In this document: piece by piece, positions 7,757 to 16,239 of the stretch
Position numbering within the stretch: position 1 is the first letter of the stretch
Layout of the letters: each line of letters starts with the position of its first letter
From: Actinomadura sp. KC345
GTDB lineage: Bacteria; Actinomycetota; Actinomycetes; Streptosporangiales; Streptosporangiaceae
Direction: 5' to 3'
NCBI RefSeq assembly: GCF_004348515.1
Contig: NZ_SMKH01000046.1
Coordinates: 1-35,848 of the forward strand
Length of the DNA: 35,848 nucleotides
Made by a program: the position numbers and the translations under genes
The notes under the pieces: generated by a model
Database searches by the model: none
Seen by the model: the letters and a program-made list of their open reading frames with translations, nothing else
Told to the model about the DNA's origin: nothing

Positions 7757-7793
7757 AGTGGGCACCTGCCCACTATCGTGGGCGCATGCCCAC
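7757..7793. promoter_or_regulatory. Tandem palindromic operators GTGGGC-N4-GCCCAC
   Basis: Two palindromes of the same design fill the gap between the divergent tetR and methyltransferase genes. The first is AGTGGGCACCTGCCCACT (7757-7774, 8-bp arms). The second is GTGGGCGCATGCCCAC (7778-7793, 6-bp arms). Their centres are 20 bp apart, about two helical turns, so two dimers could bind the same face. The second overlaps the methyltransferase start codon. Confidence 0.8.
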
Positions 7794-8607
7794 TATACCT
7801 TCGGAGCGCCCTTCCGAACGGGAGCCCCATCAGGCCAGAGAAGTCGCCGAGTCGTTCGGCGCGGACCCCGGACGCTACGACCGGACCCGGCCCCGCTACC
7901 CCGACGACCTCGTAGAACGGGTCGTCGAAGGCAGCCCCGGGCGCGACGTCCTCGATGTCGGTTGCGGGACCGGCATCCTGGCCCGGCAGCTCCAGGCGGC
8001 CGGGTGCCGGGTGCTCGGAGTCGAGGTCGACGAGCGCATGGCCGCGTGGGCGCGGGAGCGCGGGCTCGACGTGGAGGTGGCACCGTTCGAAGACTGGGAC
8101 CCCGCCGGCCGGACGTTCGACGCGGTCGTCGCCGGGCAGGCCTGGCATTGGGTCGACCCGGTCGCCGGCGCGGTCAGGGCGGCGCAGGCGCTCAGGTCCG
8201 GCGGGCGGCTGGCGCTGTTCTGGAACGCGCTCCGTCCTCCGGCCGAACTCGCGGAACCCGTCTCGGCGGTGTACCGGAGGGTGGTGCCCGACTCGCCCGT
8301 GCCCAACTGGGCCCCGGCCGAGACGGACGCCTACTCGGTGATGTGCACGAGGGCGTCCGACGGGATACGGGAGGCCGGCGGGTTCGAGGACCCGGAGCGG
8401 TGGCAGGTCTCCTGGGAGCGGGTCTACACCCGGGACGAGTGGCTGGAGCTGGTGCCCACGTTCGGCGGGCACAGCCGGTTTCCGGCGGCCGCGCTGCGAG
8501 AGCTGCTGGACGGCATCGGCGCCGTCGTCGACGCCGCGGGCGGCCGCTTCACGATGGGCTACTCGACGCTGGCGGTCGTCGCGCGGCGGACCCCGGACGC
8601 GGCCTGA
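7786..8607 (+). CDS. Class I SAM-dependent methyltransferase
   Basis: A 273-residue protein. The SAM-binding motif I VLDVGCGTGILARQL lies at about residues 55-69, the acidic VEVDERMAAWA loop follows, then FDAVVAGQAWHWVDP (motif IV region, Methyltransf_11/25 type). Substrate is unknown. The ATG at 7786 is the only good start; it has no Shine-Dalgarno sequence and lies inside the second operator, so the message may be leaderless. It is divergent from tetR and converges on the ArsR-like gene with an 8-base gap. Confidence 0.85.
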   Translation: MPTIPSERPSEREPHQAREVAESFGADPGRYDRTRPRYPDDLVERVVEGSPGRDVLDVGCGTGILARQLQAAGCRVLGVEVDERMAAWARERGLDVEVAPFEDWDPAGRTFDAVVAGQAWHWVDPVAGAVRAAQALRSGGRLALFWNALRPPAELAEPVSAVYRRVVPDSPVPNWAPAETDAYSVMCTRASDGIREAGGFEDPERWQVSWERVYTRDEWLELVPTFGGHSRFPAAALRELLDGIGAVVDAAGGRFTMGYSTLAVVARRTPDAA

Positions 8608-8615
8608 CCGCATTG

Positions 8616-9152
8616 TCAGTCGTCCGGCATCAGGATCGTGGTCAGGACGACGCGGCCGCGGTCCGGAGCGGCCTCCAGGTCGAGGTACGGCTCCAGTACC
8701 CGGGACATCTCCTCGGCCAGCGCCGACAACTCGGCGCCGCTGAGGTTCAGGGCGGCCTGCCGGTAGGACACCGCGTCCGCCGCGGGGTCGGCGTTCGCGC
8801 GTTCGAGGTAGCGCTCGAAGTCGAGGCGCAGATGCTCGGTGAACATCCGGAACAGGTGCCGGTGCTGCTCGCGGTCCAGGCCGCCGGCCTCTTCCTCGCC
8901 GATGAACCCGTCCTCGTCCCTCAGGGCGTAGGTGCGCTCCACCGCGCCCCGGACTTTGCGTTCGCGCACGACATGGACGAGCTCGGCGTGCACCAGCGTG
9001 GCGATCTGCCTGTAGAGCGTGGCGGGCGCCACGTCGGTGAGCAGACCCCGTAGTTGAGCGGTGGTCAGCTCGCGCCCCTGGAGGACCTGCACGATCCGCC
9101 AGCGCACCGGATGCAGCAGCAGGTCCGCGACGGACGACTCGGTGGAAGCCAT
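8616..9152 (-). CDS. ArsR/HTH_20-type winged-helix transcriptional regulator
   Basis: A 178-residue protein. The N-terminal winged helix (SVADLLLHPVRWRIVQVLQ, then LTTAQLRGLLTDVAPATLYRQ, wing VVRERKVRGAVERTYAL) is of the ArsR-like type. The C-terminal half is helical and probably dimerises. The start ATG at 9152 has only a weak GAG upstream. The gene is divergent from the serine hydrolase at 9219. An AT-rich palindrome overlaps its promoter, so it probably controls itself and the hydrolase (inference). Confidence 0.82.
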   Translation of the reverse strand: MASTESSVADLLLHPVRWRIVQVLQGRELTTAQLRGLLTDVAPATLYRQIATLVHAELVHVVRERKVRGAVERTYALRDEDGFIGEEEAGGLDREQHRHLFRMFTEHLRLDFERYLERANADPAADAVSYRQAALNLSGAELSALAEEMSRVLEPYLDLEAAPDRGRVVLTTILMPDD

Positions 9153-9170
9153 GACACCATTCTCATCTGT

Positions 9171-9202
9171 GATAATAATACTGTTATCGATGTTGATAAC
9201 AA
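9171..9202. promoter_or_regulatory. AT-rich operator and promoter between the ArsR-like and serine hydrolase genes
   Basis: The perfect inverted repeat TGTTATCGATGTTGATAACA (9182-9201, 7-bp arms) stands out from the GC-rich background. A further GATAA half-site lies at 9171-9175. On the minus strand, TTGTTA (9202-9197) and TATTAT (9180-9175) are 16 bp apart and can serve as -35 and -10 for the regulator gene. The palindrome covers this -35 and spacer, which fits autorepression. Confidence 0.7.
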
Positions 9203-9218
9203 TGTACCCGGGGGAACG

Positions 9219-10184
9219 ATGACGGGACCAGCCCGTGTCGCAGTACTGATCGCCGTGTTCCTGGTCGGTCTCACGAGCCTGCCGCCGACCGCGTCCGCCG
9301 CGGACGAACCGCCGGGGACGCCCGATGTCCGCGCCTTCATGGACGACCTGGTGCCACGGCAGCTGACCGGCTTCCGCATCCCCGGCGCCGCCGTGTCGGT
9401 CGTGGCGGACGGCCGTCAGGTCCTCGCCGAGGGATACGGCCAAGCCGACGTCGAGGCCAAGCGTCCGGTCGAGCCCGACCGGACGAGGTTCCACATCGAC
9501 TCGGTGTCCAAGCTGATCACCGCCACGGCCGTCATGCGGCTCGTCGAGCAGGACAGGCTCGACCTGAACACCGACGTCAACCGCTACCTGACCGAGTTCA
9601 AGATCAGGGACACCCACCCGGGCAGACCGGTCACGCTCGCGCACCTGCTCACCCACACCGCCGGATTCGAGGACCCGCTGATCGGGAGCGCCACGACGGA
9701 TCTGCCGGACCTCGGCGACCATCTCGCGGCCGCCCAGCCCGACCGTGTGCGGCCTCCCGGCGGGGTCCACTCGTACTCCGACTACGGCTTCGAACTGGCG
9801 GGCTACCTCGTGCAGGTGCGGGCCGGGATGCCCTTCGAGGAGTACGTCGAGAAGCACGTCTTCGCCCCTCTGGGCATGTCCGGTACGAGCTTTGCCACGT
9901 CGGCGGCGGAGGGCGCCCGGATCCAGGAGCGCGCCGCCGGCTACTCCGTCGAGGACGGCCGGATGGTCAGAGCGGACCGGGGCTACGAGAACCGGGCTCC
10001 GAGCGTCGGGGTCGTCTCGACGGCCACCGACATGGGCAGGTTCATGCTCGCGCACCTGGGCGGCGGGGCGGTCGGCGACACGCGGATCCTGAAGCGGTCG
10101 ACGGTTCGGCTGATGCAGCAGCGGCAGTTCGGGCGGGATCTCCGTTTCCCCGGCCTGAGCTTTCCGTTCACGGAAGCGCACTGA
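9219..10184 (+). CDS. Serine hydrolase (class C beta-lactamase family), N-terminal part of an interrupted gene
   Basis: From the ATG at 9219 (GGGGGA upstream) 321 residues run to a TGA at 10182-10184. A signal peptide occupies about residues 1-28 (VLIAVFLVGLTSLPPTASA). The SxxK motif is S95-V-S-K98, and the second motif reads Y186-S-D instead of the usual YxN. The third motif (HxG) is missing from this part and lies, in the same frame, just after the stop. The product would therefore lack part of the active site. Only a single codon separates it from the second half; see the next entry. Confidence 0.8.
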   Translation: MTGPARVAVLIAVFLVGLTSLPPTASAADEPPGTPDVRAFMDDLVPRQLTGFRIPGAAVSVVADGRQVLAEGYGQADVEAKRPVEPDRTRFHIDSVSKLITATAVMRLVEQDRLDLNTDVNRYLTEFKIRDTHPGRPVTLAHLLTHTAGFEDPLIGSATTDLPDLGDHLAAAQPDRVRPPGGVHSYSDYGFELAGYLVQVRAGMPFEEYVEKHVFAPLGMSGTSFATSAAEGARIQERAAGYSVEDGRMVRADRGYENRAPSVGVVSTATDMGRFMLAHLGGGAVGDTRILKRSTVRLMQQRQFGRDLRFPGLSFPFTEAH

Positions 10185-10235
10185 GACGGCAGGCGGCTGA
10201 TCGGCCACTCCGGCGAAGGAGCGGGCAGCCACAGC

Positions 10236-11138
10236 ATGATGACGCTCCTCCCGGAGCACGGCATCGGCGTCTTCGTGACCTACAACGGCGACGGGACGGG
10301 CGACAACCCCTTGTTCGGCGGCGCGTACTCGGCGCGGATGGAACTTCGCGACGCGTTCCTCAAGCGGTTCGTCCCGGCGGAGGCGACGGCGGCCAAGCGG
10401 ATCACCGAGCGCGACCTGGGGCGATACACCGGAACCTACCGCTGGACCAAGTTCGGGGCCGACGACCCCGCGCTGCTGTTCGCCCTCCTCTCGGCCCCGG
10501 CGGACCTTCGGGTGAAGGCGGACGGCAAGGGCGGCCTCACGACGACGGGATTCTCGACCGACCCCGGAGGCGCGGAACAGACCTGGGACCCGATCGGTGA
10601 CGGCCTGTTCCGCGAACGCGAGGGCCACCGGCAGCTGGCCTTCACCGAGAACGACGAGGGGAACGGCTTTTCGGTCGCCACGTCATACGGCTACTACGTG
10701 TTCGTCTTCGAGCGCACAGCCTGGTACGACTCACTCCCCCTGCATCTGATGACCGCCGGGGCCGGCCTGCTGCTCTTGCTCACGACGCTGGCGTGGCCGG
10801 TCACGGCGCTGATCCGCCGGCTGCGTGCGGCGACCGCGCGGTCCGAACGGGGGCCGCGTGCGGCACGGACGAGTACGGCCATCACGGCATGCCTCGCCGT
10901 CGGTTCCGTGATCGCCGCGAGCGTGGCGGCGATGTCCGGCCGGGCCTCCTCGGGACCCTGGCTGGTGCTGCCGGCCCTCACCCTCGTGGGCGCGGCGGTC
11001 TCCCTCACGTGCGCGGTGCTGTGCTGGCGGCACCGGTGGTGGAACGTACCGGCCAGAACGCACCTCACCGTCGTGGCCCTCGGCCTGATCGCGTTTCTCG
11101 GCGTCGCCCACCACTACCACCTCTTCTTCCCGGCATGA
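10236..11138 (+). CDS. C-terminal part of the interrupted serine hydrolase: end of catalytic domain and four membrane helices
   Basis: This is the same frame as the preceding gene. Reading on after the TGA at 10182 gives D-G-R-R-L-I-G-H-S-G-E-G, which supplies the HSG third motif (H330 of the joined protein), then SMMTLLPEHGIGVFVTYNGD, the end of a beta-lactamase fold. A DUF-like module (RDLGRYTGTYRWTKFG) and four hydrophobic helices follow (about 10740-11130). The joined chain would be 639 residues, normal for membrane-anchored PbpX-like hydrolases. The first ATG is at 10236 but has no close ribosome site (GAAGGAG is too far), so independent expression is doubtful. Treat 9219-11138 as one broken gene, a readthrough case or a base-call error. 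Confidence 0.7.
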   Translation: MMTLLPEHGIGVFVTYNGDGTGDNPLFGGAYSARMELRDAFLKRFVPAEATAAKRITERDLGRYTGTYRWTKFGADDPALLFALLSAPADLRVKADGKGGLTTTGFSTDPGGAEQTWDPIGDGLFREREGHRQLAFTENDEGNGFSVATSYGYYVFVFERTAWYDSLPLHLMTAGAGLLLLLTTLAWPVTALIRRLRAATARSERGPRAARTSTAITACLAVGSVIAASVAAMSGRASSGPWLVLPALTLVGAAVSLTCAVLCWRHRWWNVPARTHLTVVALGLIAFLGVAHHYHLFFPA

Positions 11139-11226
11139 CCGCGCGGCCGTCCGGCGCGCCCGCACGCCGGGCAGGTGGTTCGGGCGTGTGAGGGGTTTGT
11201 GAGCGGGGGGCGGCAGCCTTCGGGGC

Positions 11227-12183
11227 ATGAGTTACGCGTTTCAGGCCGACGGCCTGGTCAAACGATTCGGGAAGACGACCGCGCTGGAGGGGGTGCAGCT
11301 GGCGGCGCGGCCGGGCACGGTGCTCGGCGTGCTCGGGCCCAACGGAGCCGGGAAGACGACCGCCGTGCGGATACTCGCGACGCTGCTGAGGCCCGACGCG
11401 GGCAGGGCCGAGGTCTGCGGACTGGACGTCGTCCGGGAGGCGGCGAAGGTGCGGGAGCTGATCGGCCTGACCGGGCAGTACGCGTCGGTCGACGAGGATC
11501 TCACCGCCACCGAGAACCTCGTCCTCATCGGGCGGCTGCTGGACCTGCGCAAGGCGGAGGCGCGGTCGCGGGCCGCGGAGCTGCTGGAGCGGTTCGAGCT
11601 GACCGACGACGCCGGACGCCGGGTCTCCACCTATTCGGGCGGGATGCGGCGCCGCCTCGACCTGGCCGCGAGCATGATCGGACGGCCGGCCGTGATCTAC
11701 CTCGACGAGCCGACGACCGGCCTCGACCCGGGCAAGCGGGAGGAGGCGTGGCGGTTGATCCGGTCGATGACCGACGGCGGCGGGACGGTCCTGCTGACCA
11801 CCCAGTACCTGGAGGAGGCCGACGCGCTCGCGGACGCGATCAGCGTCATCGACCGCGGGACGGTCATCGCGGACGGCACCCCCGCCGAGCTGAAGAGGAT
11901 CGCGGGCGGCCAGACGATCACCGTGCGGCCGCGCGACCCGGGACGGCTCGTCGAGGTGGCCGCGATCCTGAACGCGGTGTCGGGGCGGCACGCCGAGACC
12001 CTCCGCCGGGACGTGGTCAGCGTGCCGGTCGGCGGCGACGCGGAACGCGCGTTCGCCGAGGCCGTCCGGCGGCTGGAGGCCGCGGACATCGCCGCCACGG
12101 AACTGTCGCTGAGGCTGCCCAGCCTCGACGAGGTCTTCTTCACCCTGACCGGCCATCGCACCGAAGAGAAGGAGGCGGCATGA
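11227..12183 (+). CDS. ABC-2 transporter ATP-binding protein, DrrA-like
   Basis: A 318-residue ATPase of the daunorubicin-resistance type. Walker A GPNGAGKT at 37-44, signature YSGGM at 136-140, Walker B VIYLDEP at 156-162, H-loop region LLTTQYLEEADALAD. The C-terminal extension (after about 220) ending LRLPSLDEVFFTLTGH is typical of DrrA-like proteins. With the membrane protein downstream it should form a drug or lipid exporter. The start codon has only GGGGC nearby. Its stop overlaps the permease start (ATGA, 12180-12183). Confidence 0.92.
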   Translation: MSYAFQADGLVKRFGKTTALEGVQLAARPGTVLGVLGPNGAGKTTAVRILATLLRPDAGRAEVCGLDVVREAAKVRELIGLTGQYASVDEDLTATENLVLIGRLLDLRKAEARSRAAELLERFELTDDAGRRVSTYSGGMRRRLDLAASMIGRPAVIYLDEPTTGLDPGKREEAWRLIRSMTDGGGTVLLTTQYLEEADALADAISVIDRGTVIADGTPAELKRIAGGQTITVRPRDPGRLVEVAAILNAVSGRHAETLRRDVVSVPVGGDAERAFAEAVRRLEAADIAATELSLRLPSLDEVFFTLTGHRTEEKEAA

Positions 12184-13001
12184 GCGGCGCCGTGCTCGAA
12201 TCCGACGTGGTCGCGCGTGCCGGGGCGGTCCCGAAGCGCCCCTACCGGCTGGCGCGGCACAGCCTGCTGCTCGCCGGACGCAGCCTCACCAAGACCCGGC
12301 GCAACCCCGGCATGCTCACCGACGCGCTGTTCATGCCGATCCTGTTCCTGCTGCTGTTCGTGTACCTGTTCGGCGGAGCGGTGTCCGGGTCCACGCAGGA
12401 CTACCTGCAGTACATCTTCCCGGGCGTGCTGGTGATGACCATGCTGCTCGTGGGGATGCTGTCCATCGGGCTCAGCATCAACACCGACATCAAGAAGGGC
12501 GTGTTCGACCGGTTCCGCAGCCTGCCGATCGGACGGTCCGCGCCGCTGACCGGCATCGTGCTGGGCGATCTGATCCGCTACGTCGTCGCGGCGGCCGTGC
12601 TGTTCGCGACCGGCTACCTGATGGGCTTCCGCGTCCAGACCGATCCGCTGTCGGCGGTGGCGGCGGCCCTGCTGGCGGCCGTGCTGGGCTTCGCGCTGGG
12701 CTGGCTCAACGTCCTCCTCGGGGTACTGATCAAGGAGGAGGCCATCGTCCAGACGGTGGCGTTCCTCGGGATCTTCCCGCTGGCGTTCGGGACGGACATG
12801 GCCGTCCCGACGGACACGCTGCCGGGGTGGCTCCAGGCGTGGGTCGAGATCAACCCGGTCAGCGAGGCCATGGACGCCTCGCGCGGGCTGCTGCTCGGCG
12901 GCCCGGTCGCCCAGCCCGCGACGGTGACGCTGCTCTGGTCGGCGGGGTTCTTCGCCGTGTTCGCGCCGTTGGCCGTCCACGCCTACCGGCGCCGGAGCTG
13001 A
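12180..13001 (+). CDS. ABC-2 type permease, DrrB-like
   Basis: A 273-residue membrane protein with about six helices (first ALFMPILFLLLFVYLFGG, last TLLWSAGFFAVFAPLAVHAY) and the ABC-2 coupling region MLSIGLSINTDIKKGVFDRF, then RSLPIGRSAPL. The ATG at 12180 follows GAAGGAGGC. It is coupled to the ATPase gene by a 4-base overlap and forms the channel of the exporter. Its last 19 bases are also the end of the convergent SARP gene. The cargo is unknown. Confidence 0.92.
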   Translation: MSGAVLESDVVARAGAVPKRPYRLARHSLLLAGRSLTKTRRNPGMLTDALFMPILFLLLFVYLFGGAVSGSTQDYLQYIFPGVLVMTMLLVGMLSIGLSINTDIKKGVFDRFRSLPIGRSAPLTGIVLGDLIRYVVAAAVLFATGYLMGFRVQTDPLSAVAAALLAAVLGFALGWLNVLLGVLIKEEAIVQTVAFLGIFPLAFGTDMAVPTDTLPGWLQAWVEINPVSEAMDASRGLLLGGPVAQPATVTLLWSAGFFAVFAPLAVHAYRRRS

Positions 13002-16000
13002 TCCTCCAGCAGGGCGAGCGCGCCGGGGACGTCCAGCCGGGCGCCGCGTGCGTGGGCGGCCCCGCGGGAGCGCTCGCCGAGTGCCCGGCGCAACCGCCGG
13101 GTCAGGAGCACGACATCGGGATTGTGCGCGTCGGGTGCGCCCCGCAGGACGGAGGCCGCGCCGAGCGCCTCCGCTGCGGCCTCAGGATCGGCGGCGGCGC
13201 GCAGCCGGGCGATCGCGTAGCCGGCGACGGCGGCGATCGGGATGTCCGGCGCGCCGACGGCCAGCGTGAGCGCGTCGCGCAGGTGCCGCCGCGCCGCGTC
13301 CGGGTCGTCCCGGTCGAGCGCCATCTGCCCCCGCGCCGCCTCCAGCAGTGAGCGGTACTGCGGGTAGGACGGCACACGGTCCAGCTCGTGCTCGGCCGCG
13401 TCGTAGTGCTCGCGTGCCTCGTCCCCGGAACCTCCGTGACGCGCAAGGTCCCCCAGCGCGAGCCGGACGGACACCAGGGAGCGGGCCGGGGTCCCCGCCC
13501 CGGGGACGATCATCGCCGACAGCTCGTCCCGCGCCCGCTGCACGTCGCCGGAGCGGCCGCGGGCGACGGCGAGCATGACCCGCTGCATGCCGCCGTCGTC
13601 CTGGCCCAGCTCGCGCAGCAGCGTGATCGACTCCTCCAGCGTCGCGACGGCGCCGTCGAACCGTCCGATGACGGTCTGGGTCTCGGCCGCGAAGGTGAGC
13701 GCGAGGGCGAGCCCGGCCCGCTCACCGGCCTCGCGGAACCCATCCTGCGCGGCGGTGAGGTCCTGGTGGGCCGTGTCCATCTCGCCCCGGTTCCCGTGGA
13801 GCATCGCGCGCATCAGATGCAGCGCGGCGCGCGTCCACGGGTCGGTCACGGGGAGCCGCCGGTCGATCGCGGCCAGCCCCGCCGCGGTGTCGTCGGCGAG
13901 CAGCGCCGCGGCGGGCTCGGTCAGCACCGCGAGGGGATGCGCCGCGAGGGGACGCGCCGCGTGCTCGTGCCGCGCGCCGATCAGCGGGTCGTCGCGGGCA
14001 TCGCCGCCGGACAGGACGGTGTTGAACGCGTACCCGCCGAGCGCGACCGCCTCCGCCGCCGCGGGGACGGGTTCGCGCCGCGGCACGGCGAGCGCGGCCC
14101 GCAGCCGCCGCGCCGCCTCGGCGTGATCGCCCTGGATCATCCAGAACACCGCCATGGCGGCCCCGAGCCGGACGGCCGATCCGGCGTCACCGCCGTCCAC
14201 GGCGTACTGGAGTGCGGCGAGGATGTTGTCGCGCTCCGCCGCGAGCAGCGCGATCCATGGGAGCTGCCCGGCTCCGCGCAGGTGCGGCTCCGCCCGCTCG
14301 GCGAGTTCCAGGAAGCAGGCGAGATGCGCGGCCCGGACCCGATCGGCCTCCCCCGACTCCGCCAGCCGTTCCCGCCCGTACTCCCGGATCGTCTCCAGCA
14401 TGCGGAAGCGCGGCTCGGCCCCTTCGACGGCCTGGAGCAGCGACCGGTCGGCCAGCGCGTCGAGGGCGTCGAGGGCGTCCGGACGGCCTGCCACCCGGAC
14501 GGCGGTGTCCGGAGTGATGGTGCCGGGGAACACCGAGAGCCGCTCCGCGAACCGGCGCTCCTCGTCGTCCAGCAGGTTCCAGCTCCACGCGACGACGGCG
14601 CGCAGCGTCCGGTGCCGGGACAGGGCCGTGCGGTTGCCGCCGTTCAGCAGGCGGAACCGGTCGTCCAGACGGGCCGCGAGCTGCTCCAGCGACATCGACC
14701 GCATCCGCGCCGCCGCCAGTTCGATCGCCAGCGGCAGCCCGTCCAGCCGGCGGCAGACCACGCCGACCGCCCCGGCGTCGGCACCGGTGAACCCCGGCCG
14801 GACGGCGGCGGCGCGCTCGGTGAACAACGCGGCCGCGTCCGGGACGTCCAGCGGGGGCACCGGGCACAGCGCCTCACCGTCCACGCCGAGACGCTCCCGG
14901 CTGGTGGCGAGGACGCGCAGGCTGGGGCAGGTGGCGAGCAGGTCGGCCGCGAGCCGCGCCGCCGCCTCGACGACGTGCTCGCAGTTGTCCAGGACGATCA
15001 GCGTCTCGTCGGCGGACAGCGCCTCGACCAGGCGCTGGGCGCGATGACTCGTCCCGTCCCGCAGCCCGAGCACGCCCGCGACCGCCCGGGACACCCCGGC
15101 GGCGTCACCGGCCGCGGCCAGCTCCACCAGCCACACCCCGCCGGGGAACCGGCCGGACAGCTCCGCCCCGACCGTGGTCGCGAGCCGCGTCTTGCCCGCG
15201 CCGCCGGGCCCGGTCAAGGTCACGAGCCGCCCTTCCCAGAGCCGCTTCGCCACCCATGCGCGCTCGCCTTCCCGGCCGACGAAGCTGGTCGGCGGCACCC
15301 GCAGGTTCCCGCGCACCGGCTGCCGGGGGACGGCCCGGAGCACGGCCAGGTAGGCGTCCTGCAGCTCGCGCCCCGGATCGGCCCCGAGCTCCTCGGCGAG
15401 GACGCCCCGGAACCTCTCGAACACCGCGAGCGCCTCGGCGGACCGCCCCGCCCGGTGCAGGGCCTCGACCAGCAGCGCGCGGAGGCGCTCGCGCAGCGGA
15501 TGCCGCGCCGCCAGCCCCTCCAGCTCCGCGACCAGGGGTCCGGGCTCGGCACCGGCGGCAAGTTCGGCGGCGACCCGGTCCTCGGTCGCCGACAGCCGCA
15601 GCGCCTCCAGCCGGACGGCCGCCGCGTCGGCGAACGGCGTACCGGCCGCATCCGCCAGGGCGTCGCCGCGCCACAGCGCCAGGGCGTCGCGCAGCCGCGT
15701 GCCCGCGAGCTTCGCGTCCCCGTCCCGGAGCGCCCTGCCGCCCTCCCCGGCGAGCCGTTCGAACTCCGGGACGTCCACCGAGTCGGCGTCCAGCGCGTAG
15801 CCGCCGGGCACGGACCGCAGCCGTCCCGCGGGCAGGCACCGCCGCAACCGGGAGACGAGCGCCTGCAACGCGTGCACCCGGTCGCCGGGCCCGCCCTCCG
15901 GCCACAGCGCCTCGGCCAGGGCGTCGACGGTGACCGCCCGCCCCGGCTCCAGCGCCAGCCTGACCAGCAGCACCCGCAGCCGCGCCCCGCCGACCGCGAC

Positions 16001-16051
16001 GTCCGTTCCCTGGTCCGTCACGACCAACGGCCCAAGGACCTCAACTCGCAT
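12983..16051 (-). CDS. SARP/AfsR-type regulator (BTAD, NB-ARC/AAA, TPR-like)
   Basis: A 1022-residue transcriptional regulator. Residues 1-95 form an OmpR-like winged helix (VEVLGPLVVT, ALVSRLRRCL, VPGGYAL). Residues 96-245 are the BTAD domain. At 250-540 lies an NTPase with P-loop GPGGAGKT (281-288), TLIVLDNCEH and the GLPLAIELAAAR motif. The rest is helical TPR-like repeats. Such regulators usually drive secondary-metabolite or export genes. The neighbouring DrrAB pair is the obvious candidate target, although it is encoded convergently. The 3' ends overlap by 19 bp (12983-13001) with no room for a terminator. Confidence 0.92.
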   Translation of the reverse strand: MRVEVLGPLVVTDQGTDVAVGGARLRVLLVRLALEPGRAVTVDALAEALWPEGGPGDRVHALQALVSRLRRCLPAGRLRSVPGGYALDADSVDVPEFERLAGEGGRALRDGDAKLAGTRLRDALALWRGDALADAAGTPFADAAAVRLEALRLSATEDRVAAELAAGAEPGPLVAELEGLAARHPLRERLRALLVEALHRAGRSAEALAVFERFRGVLAEELGADPGRELQDAYLAVLRAVPRQPVRGNLRVPPTSFVGREGERAWVAKRLWEGRLVTLTGPGGAGKTRLATTVGAELSGRFPGGVWLVELAAAGDAAGVSRAVAGVLGLRDGTSHRAQRLVEALSADETLIVLDNCEHVVEAAARLAADLLATCPSLRVLATSRERLGVDGEALCPVPPLDVPDAAALFTERAAAVRPGFTGADAGAVGVVCRRLDGLPLAIELAAARMRSMSLEQLAARLDDRFRLLNGGNRTALSRHRTLRAVVAWSWNLLDDEERRFAERLSVFPGTITPDTAVRVAGRPDALDALDALADRSLLQAVEGAEPRFRMLETIREYGRERLAESGEADRVRAAHLACFLELAERAEPHLRGAGQLPWIALLAAERDNILAALQYAVDGGDAGSAVRLGAAMAVFWMIQGDHAEAARRLRAALAVPRREPVPAAAEAVALGGYAFNTVLSGGDARDDPLIGARHEHAARPLAAHPLAVLTEPAAALLADDTAAGLAAIDRRLPVTDPWTRAALHLMRAMLHGNRGEMDTAHQDLTAAQDGFREAGERAGLALALTFAAETQTVIGRFDGAVATLEESITLLRELGQDDGGMQRVMLAVARGRSGDVQRARDELSAMIVPGAGTPARSLVSVRLALGDLARHGGSGDEAREHYDAAEHELDRVPSYPQYRSLLEAARGQMALDRDDPDAARRHLRDALTLAVGAPDIPIAAVAGYAIARLRAAADPEAAAEALGAASVLRGAPDAHNPDVVLLTRRLRRALGERSRGAAHARGARLDVPGALALLEDQLRRR

Positions 16052-16165
16052 GGCTCAATACTGCCCAGGGAATCAGCTCAGGGATAATCGCCGACCAGAC
16101 CTTCAGGGCAGCCGGTGACCAGAGCGATCAGGAATCGAGAAGCGCGGATCGACCGGCCGTCCTAG

Positions 16166-16191
16166 CTTGACGGGCATGGCCATGGGTCAAG
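16166..16191. promoter_or_regulatory. Possible operator upstream of the small VOC gene
   Basis: The arms CTTGAC (16166-16171) and GTCAAG (16186-16191) are separated by 14 bases that contain ATGGCCAT. The element lies in the gap between the leftward SARP gene and the rightward VOC gene, 49 bases before the VOC start. GGATCGACC also occurs twice, at 16146 and 16195. This is weak evidence, from symmetry only. Confidence 0.3.
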
Positions 16192-16239
16192 GCGGGATCG
16201 ACCCGAAGCGGGCCACAGGAGCAGCCAGAAGGAGAAGCC

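Noticed and set aside
7636..7765. GTG at 7765 as the start of the TetR gene
   Set aside because: It falls in the first operator palindrome, while the ATG at 7732 has a proper GGGGAAGG site.
10182..10184. The TGA in the serine hydrolase as a selenocysteine codon
   Set aside because: The position is a variable linker residue beside the active-site motif, and I see no SECIS-like hairpin or selenoprotein context. An error or nonsense mutation is simpler.
13388..16087. A very long open frame (899 codons) on the plus strand
   Set aside because: It runs antisense through the SARP gene, which has clear domains and motifs. The plus frame has low-complexity composition and no recognisable domain. It is a GC-bias artefact.
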